Source: Paenibacillus xylanivorans | Lineage (GTDB): Bacteria; Bacillota; Bacilli; Paenibacillales; Paenibacillaceae | Length of the DNA stretch: 61,739 bases | Direction of reading: 5' to 3' | Assembly: GCF_001280595.1 (NCBI RefSeq) | Contig: NZ_LITU01000005.1 | Location: 17,345 to 79,083, forward strand | In this document: piece by piece, positions 1 to 8,745 of the stretch | Layout: each line of letters starts with the position of its first letter | Position numbering within the stretch: position 1 is the stretch's first letter | Notes under the pieces: model-generated | What the model was told of the DNA's origin: nothing | Database searches by the model: none | What the model saw: the letters and a program-made list of their open reading frames with translations, nothing else | Translations under genes and position numbers: made by a program

Positions 1-1128
1 CAGCACTGTGGCCGTCAGGGCAGCGGCGCGTGCACGAGCGTCGCTGTGCCACAAACGGCACAGCAGCAGCGTGCCGAGCAGCGCAGCTGCCCATGCCCCG
101 GCCAGTGCCAACAGGCCGGGCACGGGTGCAGGCGCCAGCTGGGCAGCAGCCAGCTGGCGGTAGAGCCAGGCCGCGCACGCCAGGGGCGCGGCCATGGCCA
201 GCAGCAGCGGCAGGCGGGCACCGCGCCGCTGCAAAGCGAAGGCGGCGACCGCGGCGCAGCCGGTCGCCAGCCAGGCGCCGCGCGACTCGCTCAGCAGGAG
301 CGCGGCTTGCGCGGGCATGAGCGGCAGCACTGCCGCGATGAGCCGCCCGGCCGACAGTGGCCGGGCCATGGCGCGTGCGGCGGCAGCCAGCCGCTCCAAT
401 GCGTACATGCCGGCAACGGCGCCGTACGCATTGGGGTACTGCAACAATCCGCCGAGCCGGGCTCCGGCGGAGCTGATCTCGGGGTCAGCGGTTCGCATGA
501 CCCCATAAGGCAGCGGCAGCACACCGCACGCGGCAAGCACTCCGCTTAGCACAAGCAGGCCGCCTGCCATTTGCCAGCCGCAGACAAACCATCGCGCTCC
601 GTTCGCGCGCGAAGCCAGCATCGCTGTTAGCAACGCAAATATAGCCAGCAAGCTCCAGCGCAGCATCTCATCCAAGCTTCCCTGTACGCTGACAGAGCCC
701 GTCCATGCATGCAGGCCAAACCAAACTGCCAGAGCCAAGGGCCAAAGCATCCATCGGAGATGAGCGTACTGCATAATAACCACATACAATCGTTTGAGGT
801 AATCCAACCACTGAGCAATCCCTAGGTGCCCACTCGTCTTCGGTGCATTGAAGCACATCATGAATAGGATAAACCAAATAAGTGCACTGCCTGATGCCAT
901 CAGCACTATGGGGTATACGTCCGTAAAATAAAACAATCCCCTACGTAGACAGCCTGCTAACAGTAAAACGACTAAGATTACACCAAGCACTACCGTTAAT
1001 GCTGGCTCTGATAATCGGGAAAACGTCATCCCCTGATTTGCTCGGTCCAACTGTTCCACCTTGTCCATGCTGTACCAATCATCTGACTTACCCCACTTAA
1101 CCTTTTTATCCGATTTTGCTTCCTCCAT
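1..1128 (-). CDS. O-antigen ligase-like multi-pass membrane protein, 3' end cut by window edge
   Basis: An open frame of 376 codons runs from an ATG at 1128 to the window edge without a stop. The ATG has a strong GGAGGTGGA site just upstream. The visible protein has a charged N-terminus (about 40 residues) and then repeated hydrophobic helices. A YPNAYGAVAGMYALE segment and an LLLSESRGAWLA segment follow; both are typical of Wzy/WaaL-type O-antigen polymerase-ligase proteins, which join or polymerise surface glycans on the outer face of the membrane. That assignment rests on these two motifs and the topology. The gene is odd in composition: codons in roughly 1-545 are nearly all G/C at third positions, whereas the 5' part (545-1128) looks like the rest of the window. 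The C-terminal third is missing. Confidence 0.72.
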   Translation of the reverse strand, partial: MEEAKSDKKVKWGKSDDWYSMDKVEQLDRANQGMTFSRLSEPALTVVLGVILVVLLLAGCLRRGLFYFTDVYPIVLMASGSALIWFILFMMCFNAPKTSGHLGIAQWLDYLKRLYVVIMQYAHLRWMLWPLALAVWFGLHAWTGSVSVQGSLDEMLRWSLLAIFALLTAMLASRANGARWFVCGWQMAGGLLVLSGVLAACGVLPLPYGVMRTADPEISSAGARLGGLLQYPNAYGAVAGMYALERLAAAARAMARPLSAGRLIAAVLPLMPAQAALLLSESRGAWLATGCAAVAAFALQRRGARLPLLLAMAAPLACAAWLYRQLAAAQLAPAPVPGLLALAGAWAAALLGTLLLCRLWHSDARARAAALTATVL

Positions 1129-1170
1129 ACGTCCACCTCCTTTCTCACATCATCGTATTCATCAAAATTC

Positions 1171-1214
1171 CAACTAAAAACAAAAAAGACAGAAGCTCCC
1201 GTTAGGGTCTTCTG
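1171..1214 (-). terminator. Rho-independent terminator after the methyltransferase gene
   Basis: CAGAAG (1190-1195) pairs with CTTCTG (1209-1214), with extra inner pairs. Reading leftward, the stem is followed by a T-rich tract (1171-1188). It lies about 100 bases past the stop of the minus-strand methyltransferase gene. Confidence 0.7.
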
Positions 1215-1311
1215 CCTGATTACATGCCTCTGGCACCTTATGTTGTTTTCACGGGACCCTCTTACCAGTATGTCCCGTCAAGGACGATGGCAGACGATCT
1301 GCATCAACTAT

Positions 1312-2634
1312 TCAACAGTGATCACAGTTGCTAGGATCTGGGGTGACATCTTGGATAGATTCCCCATTTGAATTCTCTTGGCTCGCATCTGCCCCATCGT
1401 TCGGCACAGCTTCTTTCAGCTTGCCCCCACCTGGAAGCAAGTCCGCACAAGCTCGCTCCAAATAAGGATCTGCGTGAATGAAATCACGGAATGCGGTATA
1501 TTCGTTCCACATGTCAGCAGTCTGCCCAGCCTGGCCTCGTACTGCACGGATTAATATATTTTTTGGCGTATGCTCCATATCGATAAATTCCAGCAGCTGC
1601 GTTTTGTATCCCATCAGATCCAGCAGCTTCGCCCGGATGGCATCCGTTGCTAGTGCGGAGAAACGTTCCTTCAGAATACCGTGTGACAACAACGGATTCA
1701 TCACGTTGGATTCAATCTGGTCAAACAGCTCGTGCTGACAGCACGGTACAGATAGAATGACGGAAGCCCCCCAACGAACGGCCTTCTCCAAAGCTGCATC
1801 GGTAGCTGTATCGCAGGCGTGCAGAGTCACGACCATATCCACTTCATTCAGCTCGTCATAGTCAGCGATGTCTCCAACAAGGAACTTCAGATCACCGTAA
1901 TGCAATTTGTTTGCCAGATCATTGCAGTGTTCAATAACATTGGCTTTTAAGTCCAAACCAATAATCTTGAGCGATCTGCGCTGCTGTACAGACAAATAGT
2001 GATATAAAGCAAAGGTCAGATAAGACTTCCCACACCCGAAATCAACAATGGTAAGTGGACGGCCCTCCGGCAGATGCGGGATGACATCCTGTACCATTTC
2101 GAGGAAACGGTTGATCTGTCTAAACTTGTCGTACTTGCGAGCCAAAACGCGGCCTTCCTCGCTCATAATCCCCAGCTCGACCAGGAACGAAACGGGAACT
2201 CCATCTTCCAGCACATATTGCTTTTTGCGATTATGCGAGAGGTCCACCGCCGTCTTGGAAGGCGACTTGGTCAAGATGGACACTTTATATTTTTTGCTGA
2301 TCAAAATTTGATAGTCTGCGTCTGTAGTACAGAGCAGACCTTGACGAAACGTCTCTTCGCATAGCAAAGTCATGCGCTCTGCCGCTTCATCCGGAGTCAA
2401 ATTCTCGTGCAGCACTTTGTTGGTATAATGAAATGCGAATTGATAATGAAGCTGATTCTTGAGCGTTACCGGCTTGACTTGCACTTTCGTATACGAGACA
2501 TTGTCCCGTCTGCGCAGCTGGCTCCAGGTCGCTGTAATCAGCGAATTCTGTTCAAAGATGTCTTGTATAAGCTTTCGCAATGAATCCACGGGGGTACATC
2601 TCACTTTCGGTTTGGTTTGGTCAACCGTTACCAT
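1312..2634 (-). CDS. Class I SAM-dependent methyltransferase (Methyltransf_32-like)
   Basis: About 440 residues. The N-terminal half has no motif I recognise. The second half has a Rossmann methyltransferase core: VDFGCGKSYLTF as the SAM-binding motif I, an acidic strand ending in GLDLKAN, then LHACDTATD and VPCCQHE. The HACDxATD/PCCQ pair is shared with PF13679-type and Trm13-like enzymes, so an RNA substrate is plausible but unproven. ATG at 2634 is preferred; a TTG at 2658 is in frame, but it sits inside the purine-rich stretch that would be the ribosome site. The C-terminal 50 residues are hydrophilic and end in CDHC. The gene follows the DUF6483 gene by 45 bases and probably shares its transcript; a terminator follows at 1171-1214. 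Confidence 0.8.
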   Translation of the reverse strand: MVTVDQTKPKVRCTPVDSLRKLIQDIFEQNSLITATWSQLRRRDNVSYTKVQVKPVTLKNQLHYQFAFHYTNKVLHENLTPDEAAERMTLLCEETFRQGLLCTTDADYQILISKKYKVSILTKSPSKTAVDLSHNRKKQYVLEDGVPVSFLVELGIMSEEGRVLARKYDKFRQINRFLEMVQDVIPHLPEGRPLTIVDFGCGKSYLTFALYHYLSVQQRRSLKIIGLDLKANVIEHCNDLANKLHYGDLKFLVGDIADYDELNEVDMVVTLHACDTATDAALEKAVRWGASVILSVPCCQHELFDQIESNVMNPLLSHGILKERFSALATDAIRAKLLDLMGYKTQLLEFIDMEHTPKNILIRAVRGQAGQTADMWNEYTAFRDFIHADPYLERACADLLPGGGKLKEAVPNDGADASQENSNGESIQDVTPDPSNCDHC

Positions 2635-2679
2635 AACACAATTCCGTTCCCTCTCCAAGTTAACGTCCTATTCATCGGT

Positions 2680-3369
2680 TTAACGGTTCAGCTCGGCAAG
2701 CCCCTCTTCCACTTCCTCACGAGGCAAGCCACCTTGTTGCAACTGCTCATCTTCCAGTTGTCTTAACCTTTCATAGAAAGCCTGTACCTCACCCCGATAC
2801 TGAATAGGATGGCTGTCGTCTACCTGCAGCAGTCTGTACCAGCTATTCTCAGCCTGATCATAACGCCCCTGCTGTTCACGATACAGGGCAAGCTGCTTTT
2901 CCGTTCGTGCCGGAAGTTCGTATTGTTTCGTCTGCTTCAATATTCCCTCCACACGATCTGGTGCATCCAGCAGCTTCGGATTAGCCCCATTATTCAGTGC
3001 GTACAGGTAAAAATGAAGTGATCTCATCAGACGAATAAGTGCTTCATTCTCTGACTCTATTTTTTCCTGGTCATCTATGCCCTCTACTTTGGCCTTTTCA
3101 TTATAAATGTACGCCTCTTCTTCGATCAGCCTGGCGGCTTGTTGCAGATTGTCCACTTCAATAACGCCGCGAAAACGGAACATTTCAATGACATCTTCGG
3201 CCGGCAGTGAGTTCAGCAGAGATAAATTCAAACCAAACTGCCTACGTAGGAGCTCGTCCAACTCAGACAGAGCCTCCGTGTGTTTTCGCTGTTGTTTGAG
3301 TGTAAATACTTTGCCGATCGCTTCTGTCATTTCCTCCATCATGCGGAGCAGATAATCTTTCCTGAACAT
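2680..3369 (-). CDS. DUF6483 family protein
   Basis: A 229-residue soluble protein starting MFRKDYLLRMMEEMT, which is the hallmark N-terminus of the DUF6483 family. The frame is open further upstream to 3435, but ATG at 3369 has a GAGGGGG site at good distance and matches the family start. The sequence is helical throughout, with tetratricopeptide-like helix pairs near residues 150-200 (YREQQGRYDQAENSW...). There is no signal peptide or membrane segment. The family occurs widely in Paenibacillus and relatives and has no established function. It is directly upstream of the methyltransferase gene on the same strand, which suggests a two-gene operon. Confidence 0.8.
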   Translation of the reverse strand: MFRKDYLLRMMEEMTEAIGKVFTLKQQRKHTEALSELDELLRRQFGLNLSLLNSLPAEDVIEMFRFRGVIEVDNLQQAARLIEEEAYIYNEKAKVEGIDDQEKIESENEALIRLMRSLHFYLYALNNGANPKLLDAPDRVEGILKQTKQYELPARTEKQLALYREQQGRYDQAENSWYRLLQVDDSHPIQYRGEVQAFYERLRQLEDEQLQQGGLPREEVEEGLAELNR

Positions 3370-3505
3370 GCTATGTGCCCCCTCATCGTTCGATCGTGTA
3401 CATCCAGTTTCACTTGAGTGATCCATTCTCATCATTTTAATTCATGCCATGACAAAAAGCCAAAACATGGTCTATGGCTCGTCCTATGCTCTGGCCCTGA
3501 ACAAA

Positions 3506-3545
3506 TAAAACCCCTGCCGTTCTTGAGCGAACGTTGCAGGGGTTT
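3506..3545 (-). terminator. Terminator after alpha/beta hydrolase gene
   Basis: AAACCCCTGC (3508-3517) pairs with GCAGGGGTTT (3536-3545), with an inner CGTTC/GAACG stem. On the minus strand it runs into TTTTATTT. It serves the hydrolase gene that ends at 3609. Confidence 0.85.
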
Positions 3546-3608
3546 AGCAAGGTACCGACGCTCCGCCAAGGAGGCGAAATCATCTGATACTCTATTCATG
3601 TTCCATTA

Positions 3609-4400
3609 TTACTTCGATAATCCCGTCAAAAATTGTTTAATGACCTGAATTAATTCTTCCGGAGCTTCATACATGCTCATATGTCCTGCTCCAGGAATCA
3701 CGGCTTGTGTAATATGTGGCTTGTCACTTGTGAATGTACGTTCCGGCGGAATGACGGCATCCTTCTCTCCGGCAACCAGCAGGACGGGAAGCGGTGTAGC
3801 TGACAATACATCACGACGGTCCGGTCGTTCCCGCATAGCCAGTGCAGCTCCAGTTGCCCCTTGTGGTGCAGTCTGGTAACCAATTTCCTTCACACGAGTC
3901 ACTTGCGTCGATAGCGATTCTACATGTTCTTGTGCAAACAAACCGGGAACCAGCCCATCTACAAAGTGAACAATGCCTTCCGTCTGAATGGTGGATACTG
4001 CACGAAGGCGTTTTTCTTTGCCTTCTTCACTATCCGGATACGCTGTGGAATGAATCAAGCCGAAGGCATTCAATCGTTCTGGGTGGCGCTGTGCGATAGA
4101 AAGTGCGATATATCCGCCCATGGAGTGACCGAGCAGGAAAGCCTTGTCCACCTTTAGCTCGTCCATTAATTGCAATACGTCATTGCCCATCTGATCAATG
4201 GTATAACTACCTACAGGTGCGTCCGTTTTGCCGTGTCCACGCAGATCGGGTACGATGCAGCGATAGCTGCGTGCAAGCTCAGGCACTACTTCATCCCAGT
4301 AGGATGAACTGCCGCAGTATCCGTGGAGCAAAATGAGTGCTTCTCCCTTACCCTGTTCGGCATAACAAATCGTCGTTCCGTCACACATCACTTTTTCCAT
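3609..4400 (-). CDS. Alpha/beta-fold hydrolase
   Basis: 263 residues with a complete alpha/beta hydrolase layout: oxyanion HG at LLHGYCG (about 24-30), the DLRGHGKTD turn, nucleophile elbow GHSMGG (Ser93), acid in GEKDAVIPP and catalytic His in GAGHMSMYE. There is no signal peptide, so it is cytosolic. The closest textbook relatives are small esterases and MenH/BioH-like enzymes; the substrate cannot be read from sequence. The start has a GAGAGGG site 6 bases upstream. It appears monocistronic: about 240 bases and a terminator separate it from DUF6483, and it is 76 bases downstream of yyaC. Confidence 0.85.
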   Translation of the reverse strand: MEKVMCDGTTICYAEQGKGEALILLHGYCGSSSYWDEVVPELARSYRCIVPDLRGHGKTDAPVGSYTIDQMGNDVLQLMDELKVDKAFLLGHSMGGYIALSIAQRHPERLNAFGLIHSTAYPDSEEGKEKRLRAVSTIQTEGIVHFVDGLVPGLFAQEHVESLSTQVTRVKEIGYQTAPQGATGAALAMRERPDRRDVLSATPLPVLLVAGEKDAVIPPERTFTSDKPHITQAVIPGAGHMSMYEAPEELIQVIKQFLTGLSK

Positions 4401-4476
4401 ATAAATCCCTCTCTCTGCGCGAATTAAATTAATTCAAGTTGTATATTATTAAGCCTGCATATCATTAATGAAACGT

Positions 4477-5019
4477 TTATCTGTATTTCACTGCTTCGGC
4501 GACCGCCTCAGCAATCGTTCGGGACATGCCCATAACAAAATGAAGCGAGGTCATCTGTAGAATGGAATAAGGTCTCGGTCCATTGGCATTCACTACAGCA
4601 GCCACGCTGTAATGACCAACTGGCGGCAGCTTTCCGCCAACCGATTTTGCCGGAATAAGTGGATGTTCCGCAAGATAGTATGTACCTGTTGCCTGTTTTG
4701 GACCCAGACAAGCATCTATGGCGATGATGACATGATGTGACGGGACAAGCGCCAACCTCTTCTCCAGCGTATCAGCATCACAAGGAGAAGCCAGAGTCCC
4801 TACAACGTGATTCACTCCATACTCCTGCAGTAGACTGCCTGTCAGTGGGCCCAGTGCATCTCCGGTGGAACGGTCCGTCCCGATACAGACAAAGGTGATT
4901 GCATCCAGTGAATGAAGCTTATAGATGTGCTTGAAAAATAATACCAAGTCTTCTCCGTGCACATTTTTGCGGGCTTCCCTACTTTGATGCCTAACCAATT
5001 CCCGCTTATATGTTGCCAA
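4477..5019 (-). CDS. yyaC: YyaC-family spore protease-like protein (DUF1256)
   Basis: 180 residues when started at TTG 5019. The frame is open to 5130, but only the TTG has a perfect AAAGGAGG site (5028-5035) with an 8-base gap. The core CIGTDRSTGDALGPLTG, then GTLASPCDADTL and IAIDACLG, is characteristic of the YyaC family, related in fold to the Gpr germination protease and to hydrogenase maturation peptidases. In Bacillus the relative is sporulation-associated. No membrane segment is present. It is transcribed divergently from the DUF1128 gene across a short region. Its presence supports a spore-forming host. Confidence 0.88.
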   Translation of the reverse strand: MATYKRELVRHQSREARKNVHGEDLVLFFKHIYKLHSLDAITFVCIGTDRSTGDALGPLTGSLLQEYGVNHVVGTLASPCDADTLEKRLALVPSHHVIIAIDACLGPKQATGTYYLAEHPLIPAKSVGGKLPPVGHYSVAAVVNANGPRPYSILQMTSLHFVMGMSRTIAEAVAEAVKYR

Positions 5020-5026
5020 TCTATTT

Positions 5027-5035
5027 ACCTCCTTT
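5027..5035 (-). promoter_or_regulatory. Ribosome-binding site that fixes the TTG start of yyaC
   Basis: Minus strand AAAGGAGGT, eight bases before TTG at 5019. No comparable site precedes the longer in-frame ATG codons. Confidence 0.85.
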
Positions 5036-5179
5036 ACACATGTACTCCCTACCTGAGGCTCTATTGTTGTATTCCTCATTTTACCCGATGCTTCGTTACG
5101 CCGCAAAAGCATTGGCCTGGGCCTGTCCAATCATGATACAATGACAACAGTTTCCGATACGGAAGGGATGGACATAACA

Positions 5180-5404
5180 ATGGATTTAACGCAAGCAAGC
5201 CCAGCCAACATGGAATATATGATTGAAGCGATCAAAACGAAGCTGCGGATGGCCAGTGGAGCTGCAATGCAGGCTTCGGCTTTTCCACTCGACAAGTATG
5301 AAGATCTGTTTGACCTGTATGAGATGGTTCTGGGCAAGGAACATCTCAGTATTTCTGAAGTGGAAGCTGTCGCTTCCGAACTGGGTAACCTCCGCAAATC
5401 TTAG
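5180..5404 (+). CDS. DUF1128 family protein (YfkK-like)
   Basis: A 74-residue acidic, helical protein starting MDLTQASPANMEYMIEAIK, the conserved opening of the DUF1128/YfkK family. ATG at 5180 is preferred over ATG 5168 because the GGAAGGG site (5161-5167) abuts the earlier one. The family is small, cytosolic and of unknown role, restricted to Bacillales. A TACAAT -10 with a TGN extension lies at 5134-5142, a plausible SigA promoter. The strong hairpin at 5467-5524 ends the transcript. Confidence 0.85.
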   Translation: MDLTQASPANMEYMIEAIKTKLRMASGAAMQASAFPLDKYEDLFDLYEMVLGKEHLSISEVEAVASELGNLRKS

Positions 5405-5466
5405 GGCGACATTGTTCTTGGACATTTGAGCGGCTCTTTTATGAAGGTATCCAAAGCAACCCGTAC

Positions 5467-5524
5467 AAAGAGGACCTGTCTTCCACATCAGAGTGGAAAC
5501 AGGTCCTCTTTCGGTTGTTTTTTC
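5467..5524 (+). terminator. Strong terminator between DUF1128 and pirin genes
   Basis: AAAGAGGACCTGT (5467-5479) pairs with ACAGGTCCTCTTT (5499-5511), with an inner TTCCAC/GTGGAA stem. TTGTTTTTT follows on the plus strand. The genes converge here, so it may also stop minus-strand reading. Confidence 0.85.
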
Positions 5525-5525
5525 G

Positions 5526-6251
5526 TTAAGGCAAATCCACCAATACAAATTCAGCAGTCTCGCTGCCTGTACCTGTAATTTGCAGATCACAGCTTTTACG
5601 GATTCGTGCAGCGTCACCCGGCTTGAGATTGAAGTTGCCATCTGAACATACAATCTCAATATGACCACTAATCAGGAAAAGATGTGTACGCCTATCTTCA
5701 TGTTGAGGGTACATTAATTTTTTACCGGATTCCAGATGGGATAGATAGCAAGTTACATCCTGTGAAATAGGCAATGCTCCCTCAGCTCCTTCTCCCCCTT
5801 GTCCCGATACAATCGGACAAAGACGATTCAAATGCTCCTGAGCCTCCACACGACGATTGGTATACGATGGCTTCAGCATGCGCTGGGATGGCAAAAACCA
5901 CATTTGTAAAAAGCGTACAGCTTCATCCTCGGAGGGGTTAGTCTCCGAATGCTCGACACCGGTACCCGCACTCATGACCTGAACCGTTCCCGGTTCCAAC
6001 AGTTGCTCTGTTCCCATGCTGTCCGTATGTTTCAACGTACCTGAAATCACATAACTAACAATCTCCAAGTCATGATGTGGATGTCGCTTAAAGCCTTCCT
6101 GCGGCATCAGTGTGTTGTCATTATGAGCCAAAAGACAACCAAAATGGGCATTGCTTGGATCATCATAGTCCGCAAAGGAAAAGCTGAATTCACTGTGTAT
6201 CCAACCTCGATCCGACGTGTGCCTTTCTTCCGATGTCACTACTTTAATCAT
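5526..6251 (-). CDS. Pirin family protein (bicupin)
   Basis: 241 residues from ATG 6251. This start has TTGGAGG nine bases upstream; the frame is open to 6302. The N-terminal cupin carries the pirin metal site: HPHHDLE supplies two His, and EHSE supplies the third His and the Glu. The C-terminal half is a second, metal-free cupin-like domain ending in FVLVDLP. Pirins are Fe(II) cupins; bacterial members show quercetinase activity or sense electrophiles. The substrate is unknown here. It appears monocistronic, converging on the DUF1128 gene. Confidence 0.88.
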   Translation of the reverse strand: MIKVVTSEERHTSDRGWIHSEFSFSFADYDDPSNAHFGCLLAHNDNTLMPQEGFKRHPHHDLEIVSYVISGTLKHTDSMGTEQLLEPGTVQVMSAGTGVEHSETNPSEDEAVRFLQMWFLPSQRMLKPSYTNRRVEAQEHLNRLCPIVSGQGGEGAEGALPISQDVTCYLSHLESGKKLMYPQHEDRRTHLFLISGHIEIVCSDGNFNLKPGDAARIRKSCDLQITGTGSETAEFVLVDLP

Positions 6252-6394
6252 GTTCATCCACCTCCAAGGGTTTAGAACTGCCACACTTTCGTAACAGTTC
6301 ATGCGTGTATATTTAGAATTCTATAGATCAATACCAGTTGGTATGTCATCTTTACCCGTGGTCCGAGAATTCTAATCACGCCCCTTGCTTATGG

Positions 6395-7414
6395 TTATAC
6401 GCTTTCTTCAGGTGAGTGAAGCTTGAATTCGCTGTCTGCCCGCCCCACGACTTTACCCGCGTCGTTCCGAATATCAGGTGGATATACTTCTGCCAGTCGT
6501 TCGATAGTTTTCCTATTGCTATACCCAATCTGTTCCAGAATAGATTGGGCAATAAAGGCCCATTCTTCTTCCGAACCGTCAAGCACTTTGAACGTAATTC
6601 CAAGACGTTCCTTTTTCAGGGCAAAACCAAACACACCCTTGAAACCGCCCTTGGCTACTATGTTACTGTCTTCAAGCAGCACGGAATCCACACGCTGCGT
6701 TCCTCCAACCATTAGCGGATATTCGTTCATGGCTCCAGTAATGGTTTCTACCGCGGAGCGTGTAGATAGATCTTCGATCAGATCCGGGCAAGCCAGCTTC
6801 AGATATGCGTTCGACAATGCCGACAACGGCAACGAAAATACCGGAAAGCCGCAGCCATCCGTCCCAAGTTTAATCTCTTTCTCTTCAATACCTGCCATAT
6901 AAGCCATGGTCTCCAGAATTTCACGCTGTACCGGATGTTCTGGTTCTGCATAACTACCCAAATCAGCCTGTTTCATCTGAGTGTACGCGAGAATGCCCAG
7001 ATGTTTACCGGAACAGTTGTGGAGGATACGACGCTTCTCTCCTTGAGCACGCAGCCATTGATTCCGGCTTTCTTCATTTAGGGGATAACTTGGTGCACAT
7101 ATGAGGCGTTCTTCTCCCAATCCTATCTTGCTTTCCAACTGCTCCAGCACCTGAATATGCATCGGTTCCGATCGGTGCGAGGAAGACATGATCGCAATCT
7201 CCTGAGCTGTCAGGTTATAATGCCCGGCAATACCGGCCCGAATTCCCGGAATGGCCTGAAAAGGTTTGGCAGATGAACGGGTAAACGCTCTAAAATGAGG
7301 ATCGCCAGCTGAATATACAACCTTGCCGTTCTCATCCGTAATGCTTATGTGTCCGTAATGGGCGCATTCCATAACGCCCGCACGGTATTCTTTAATTAAC
7401 AGGGCACTCTCCAT
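6395..7414 (-). CDS. L-asparaginase, Rhizobium etli type (AnsA-like PF06089)
   Basis: 339 residues from ATG 7414, which has AAAGGAGAG seven bases upstream; the frame is open to 7462. The residues of the R. etli-type asparaginase are visible: SSAK (Ser-x-x-Lys pair), SSSHRSEP, NCSGKH (Cys and Lys metal ligands) and GTDGCGFP (third ligand Cys). This family hydrolyses asparagine to aspartate and ammonia and is unrelated to the classical E. coli type. No signal peptide is seen, so it should be cytosolic. It is divergent from the PAP2 gene. No partner transporter is adjacent. Confidence 0.87.
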   Translation of the reverse strand: MESALLIKEYRAGVMECAHYGHISITDENGKVVYSAGDPHFRAFTRSSAKPFQAIPGIRAGIAGHYNLTAQEIAIMSSSHRSEPMHIQVLEQLESKIGLGEERLICAPSYPLNEESRNQWLRAQGEKRRILHNCSGKHLGILAYTQMKQADLGSYAEPEHPVQREILETMAYMAGIEEKEIKLGTDGCGFPVFSLPLSALSNAYLKLACPDLIEDLSTRSAVETITGAMNEYPLMVGGTQRVDSVLLEDSNIVAKGGFKGVFGFALKKERLGITFKVLDGSEEEWAFIAQSILEQIGYSNRKTIERLAEVYPPDIRNDAGKVVGRADSEFKLHSPEESV

Positions 7415-7514
7415 GCGAGTTCTCTCCTTTATACTCCCGAATTCATCTCTGCTTTGCGTCACGACGCCGCATGGGATATCTTAAATAGTATAGTACAAAA
7501 GCGACGTTTTTACA

Positions 7515-7540
7515 GTTTTTTCGACAGACATTTCGGGTAA
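7515..7540 (+). promoter_or_regulatory. SigB-like promoter of the PAP2 gene
   Basis: GTTTTT, 14 bases, GGGTAA, located 53 bases before the start codon. The -10 matches the SigB element (GGGTAT) at five of six positions and the spacer equals that of the other SigB-like sites in this window; the -35 is weaker (GTTTAA consensus). Confidence 0.55.
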
Positions 7541-7593
7541 TCCTTTATCAATCTTTATCTACCTACTACCATCACTGAAGGAGATACTCATTT

Positions 7594-8289
7594 ATGCAGC
7601 GCAAAACGCATTCATCCTCATCCGGCTTAATTCGCAAAACTTCAGTACGTCCACTGCTCAACTGGGCTGGTGTTGGAATTATAGCCAGCGTTTCAGTCGT
7701 CTTCTTACTGGCGGCTCTGGGAGCGTTGCTTGGTACCGATGCTATCCTTTCAATGGATGAGCGTATCCAGCAGCTGTTCTATCTGAACTCGGATTCACGT
7801 ATTTATCTGTTGCCCTTCATTTCATTCATTACTGCGCTCGGTTCTTTCAATCTTTCTGCCATAGCAGCTATCGGTTTTTCAATTCCTTTCTTGCTGCAGC
7901 GTCGTCCCCGTTTCCTCATATATGGATATGCGTTACTCAGCAGTTTTGCCATGATGTGGATTCTCAACACCTTATTGAAGGAAATTTTCAGGCGCAGCAG
8001 ACCTGAACTGGAACATCTGCTGGTCGTTCATGGATATAGTTATCCAAGCGGTCATGCGATGATCTCGATGGGGTTTTATGGAATGATCTTTGTCATCTGG
8101 GCGATTGAACGTCATCAACGGTTGTCTGGAATCGCTCTGCCTGTCCTTTGCGGAATTGCGTTTATAGTCCTGGTCGGCCTCAGTCGTATCATGCTGGGTG
8201 TACATTTTCCAACCGATGTTTTCACCGGATTTGCTGCCGGACTGGCTTGGATCTTCTGCATGATTAAAGGGATTAAACGTTCCGTCTGA
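7594..8289 (+). CDS. PAP2-family membrane phosphatase
   Basis: 231 residues with about six membrane helices and the three PAP2 signatures: KEIFRRSRP (KxxxxxxRP), YPSGHAM (PSGH) and SRIMLGVHFPTD (SRxxxxxHxxxD). Such enzymes dephosphorylate lipid phosphates, for example undecaprenyl diphosphate or phosphatidylglycerol phosphate, with the active site at the outer face. The exact substrate cannot be set. GAAGGAG lies at good spacing before the ATG. A SigB-like promoter lies upstream, placing it in the same stress group as the next small membrane proteins. Confidence 0.9.
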   Translation: MQRKTHSSSSGLIRKTSVRPLLNWAGVGIIASVSVVFLLAALGALLGTDAILSMDERIQQLFYLNSDSRIYLLPFISFITALGSFNLSAIAAIGFSIPFLLQRRPRFLIYGYALLSSFAMMWILNTLLKEIFRRSRPELEHLLVVHGYSYPSGHAMISMGFYGMIFVIWAIERHQRLSGIALPVLCGIAFIVLVGLSRIMLGVHFPTDVFTGFAAGLAWIFCMIKGIKRSV

Positions 8290-8335
8290 ATTGTATTATC
8301 CTACAATTTCCATACCATTTCTCCCCACGTTGATT

Positions 8336-8361
8336 GTTTCACCTGGAAGCACGGCGTTTAT
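8336..8361 (+). promoter_or_regulatory. SigB-like promoter of the GlsB/YeaQ gene
   Basis: GTTTCA, 14 bases, GTTTAT. The -35 is identical to that upstream of rsbV; the -10 differs by one base from the GGTTAT seen upstream of the YflT gene. Confidence 0.5.
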
Positions 8362-8423
8362 ATACGAAGTAAGCAAACGCGAACAGACAACATCCTACAT
8401 CAAGCATAAAGGAGGCGGTTGTT

Positions 8424-8681
8424 ATGTGGGGTATTATCATCAGCATTGTGATGGCAGTCATTATTGGTGTAATCGGTGATGCACTTGCCGGTCATAACAT
8501 GCCTGGAGGAATCATCGGTGCAATGATTGCCGGATTTGTCGGAGCCTGGCTAGGAGCACTTTTGCTTGGTAACTGGGGGCCGGTCATCGGTAACTTCGCC
8601 GTAATTCCTGCCATCATTGGAACAGCGCTCTTTGTCTTCTTGCTGGGGCTTGTGTCCAGACTGTTCAGACAGGCTGCCTGA
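8424..8681 (+). CDS. GlsB/YeaQ/YmgE-family stress membrane protein
   Basis: 85 residues, nearly all hydrophobic, in three predicted helices with glycine-rich turns (GHNMPGGIIGAMIAGFVGAWLG). This is the transglycosylase-associated protein family (PF04226), small inner-membrane proteins often induced by envelope or general stress; the enzymatic link in the family name is not established. An AAAGGAGGCGG site precedes the ATG. Together with PAP2, YtxH and DUF5665 it forms a run of small envelope genes beside the SigB locus. Confidence 0.88.
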   Translation: MWGIIISIVMAVIIGVIGDALAGHNMPGGIIGAMIAGFVGAWLGALLLGNWGPVIGNFAVIPAIIGTALFVFLLGLVSRLFRQAA

Positions 8682-8745
8682 TCGGTTTACAAGGTGTTCG
8701 TTGTTTCGTATCTGTTTTTTAAATTTGAAGAAGGAGTGATTTGAC

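Noticed and set aside
30..549. Several overlapping plus-strand frames in the GC-rich left edge
   Set aside because: They are long only because GC-rich DNA has few stops. The minus-strand frame 1-1128 has a ribosome site, membrane helices and ligase motifs.
8685..8711. SigB-like promoter upstream of the YtxH gene (GTTTAC, then TTCGTA)
   Set aside because: The -10 part is poor (TTCGTAT), unlike the six accepted sites; not listed as a feature.
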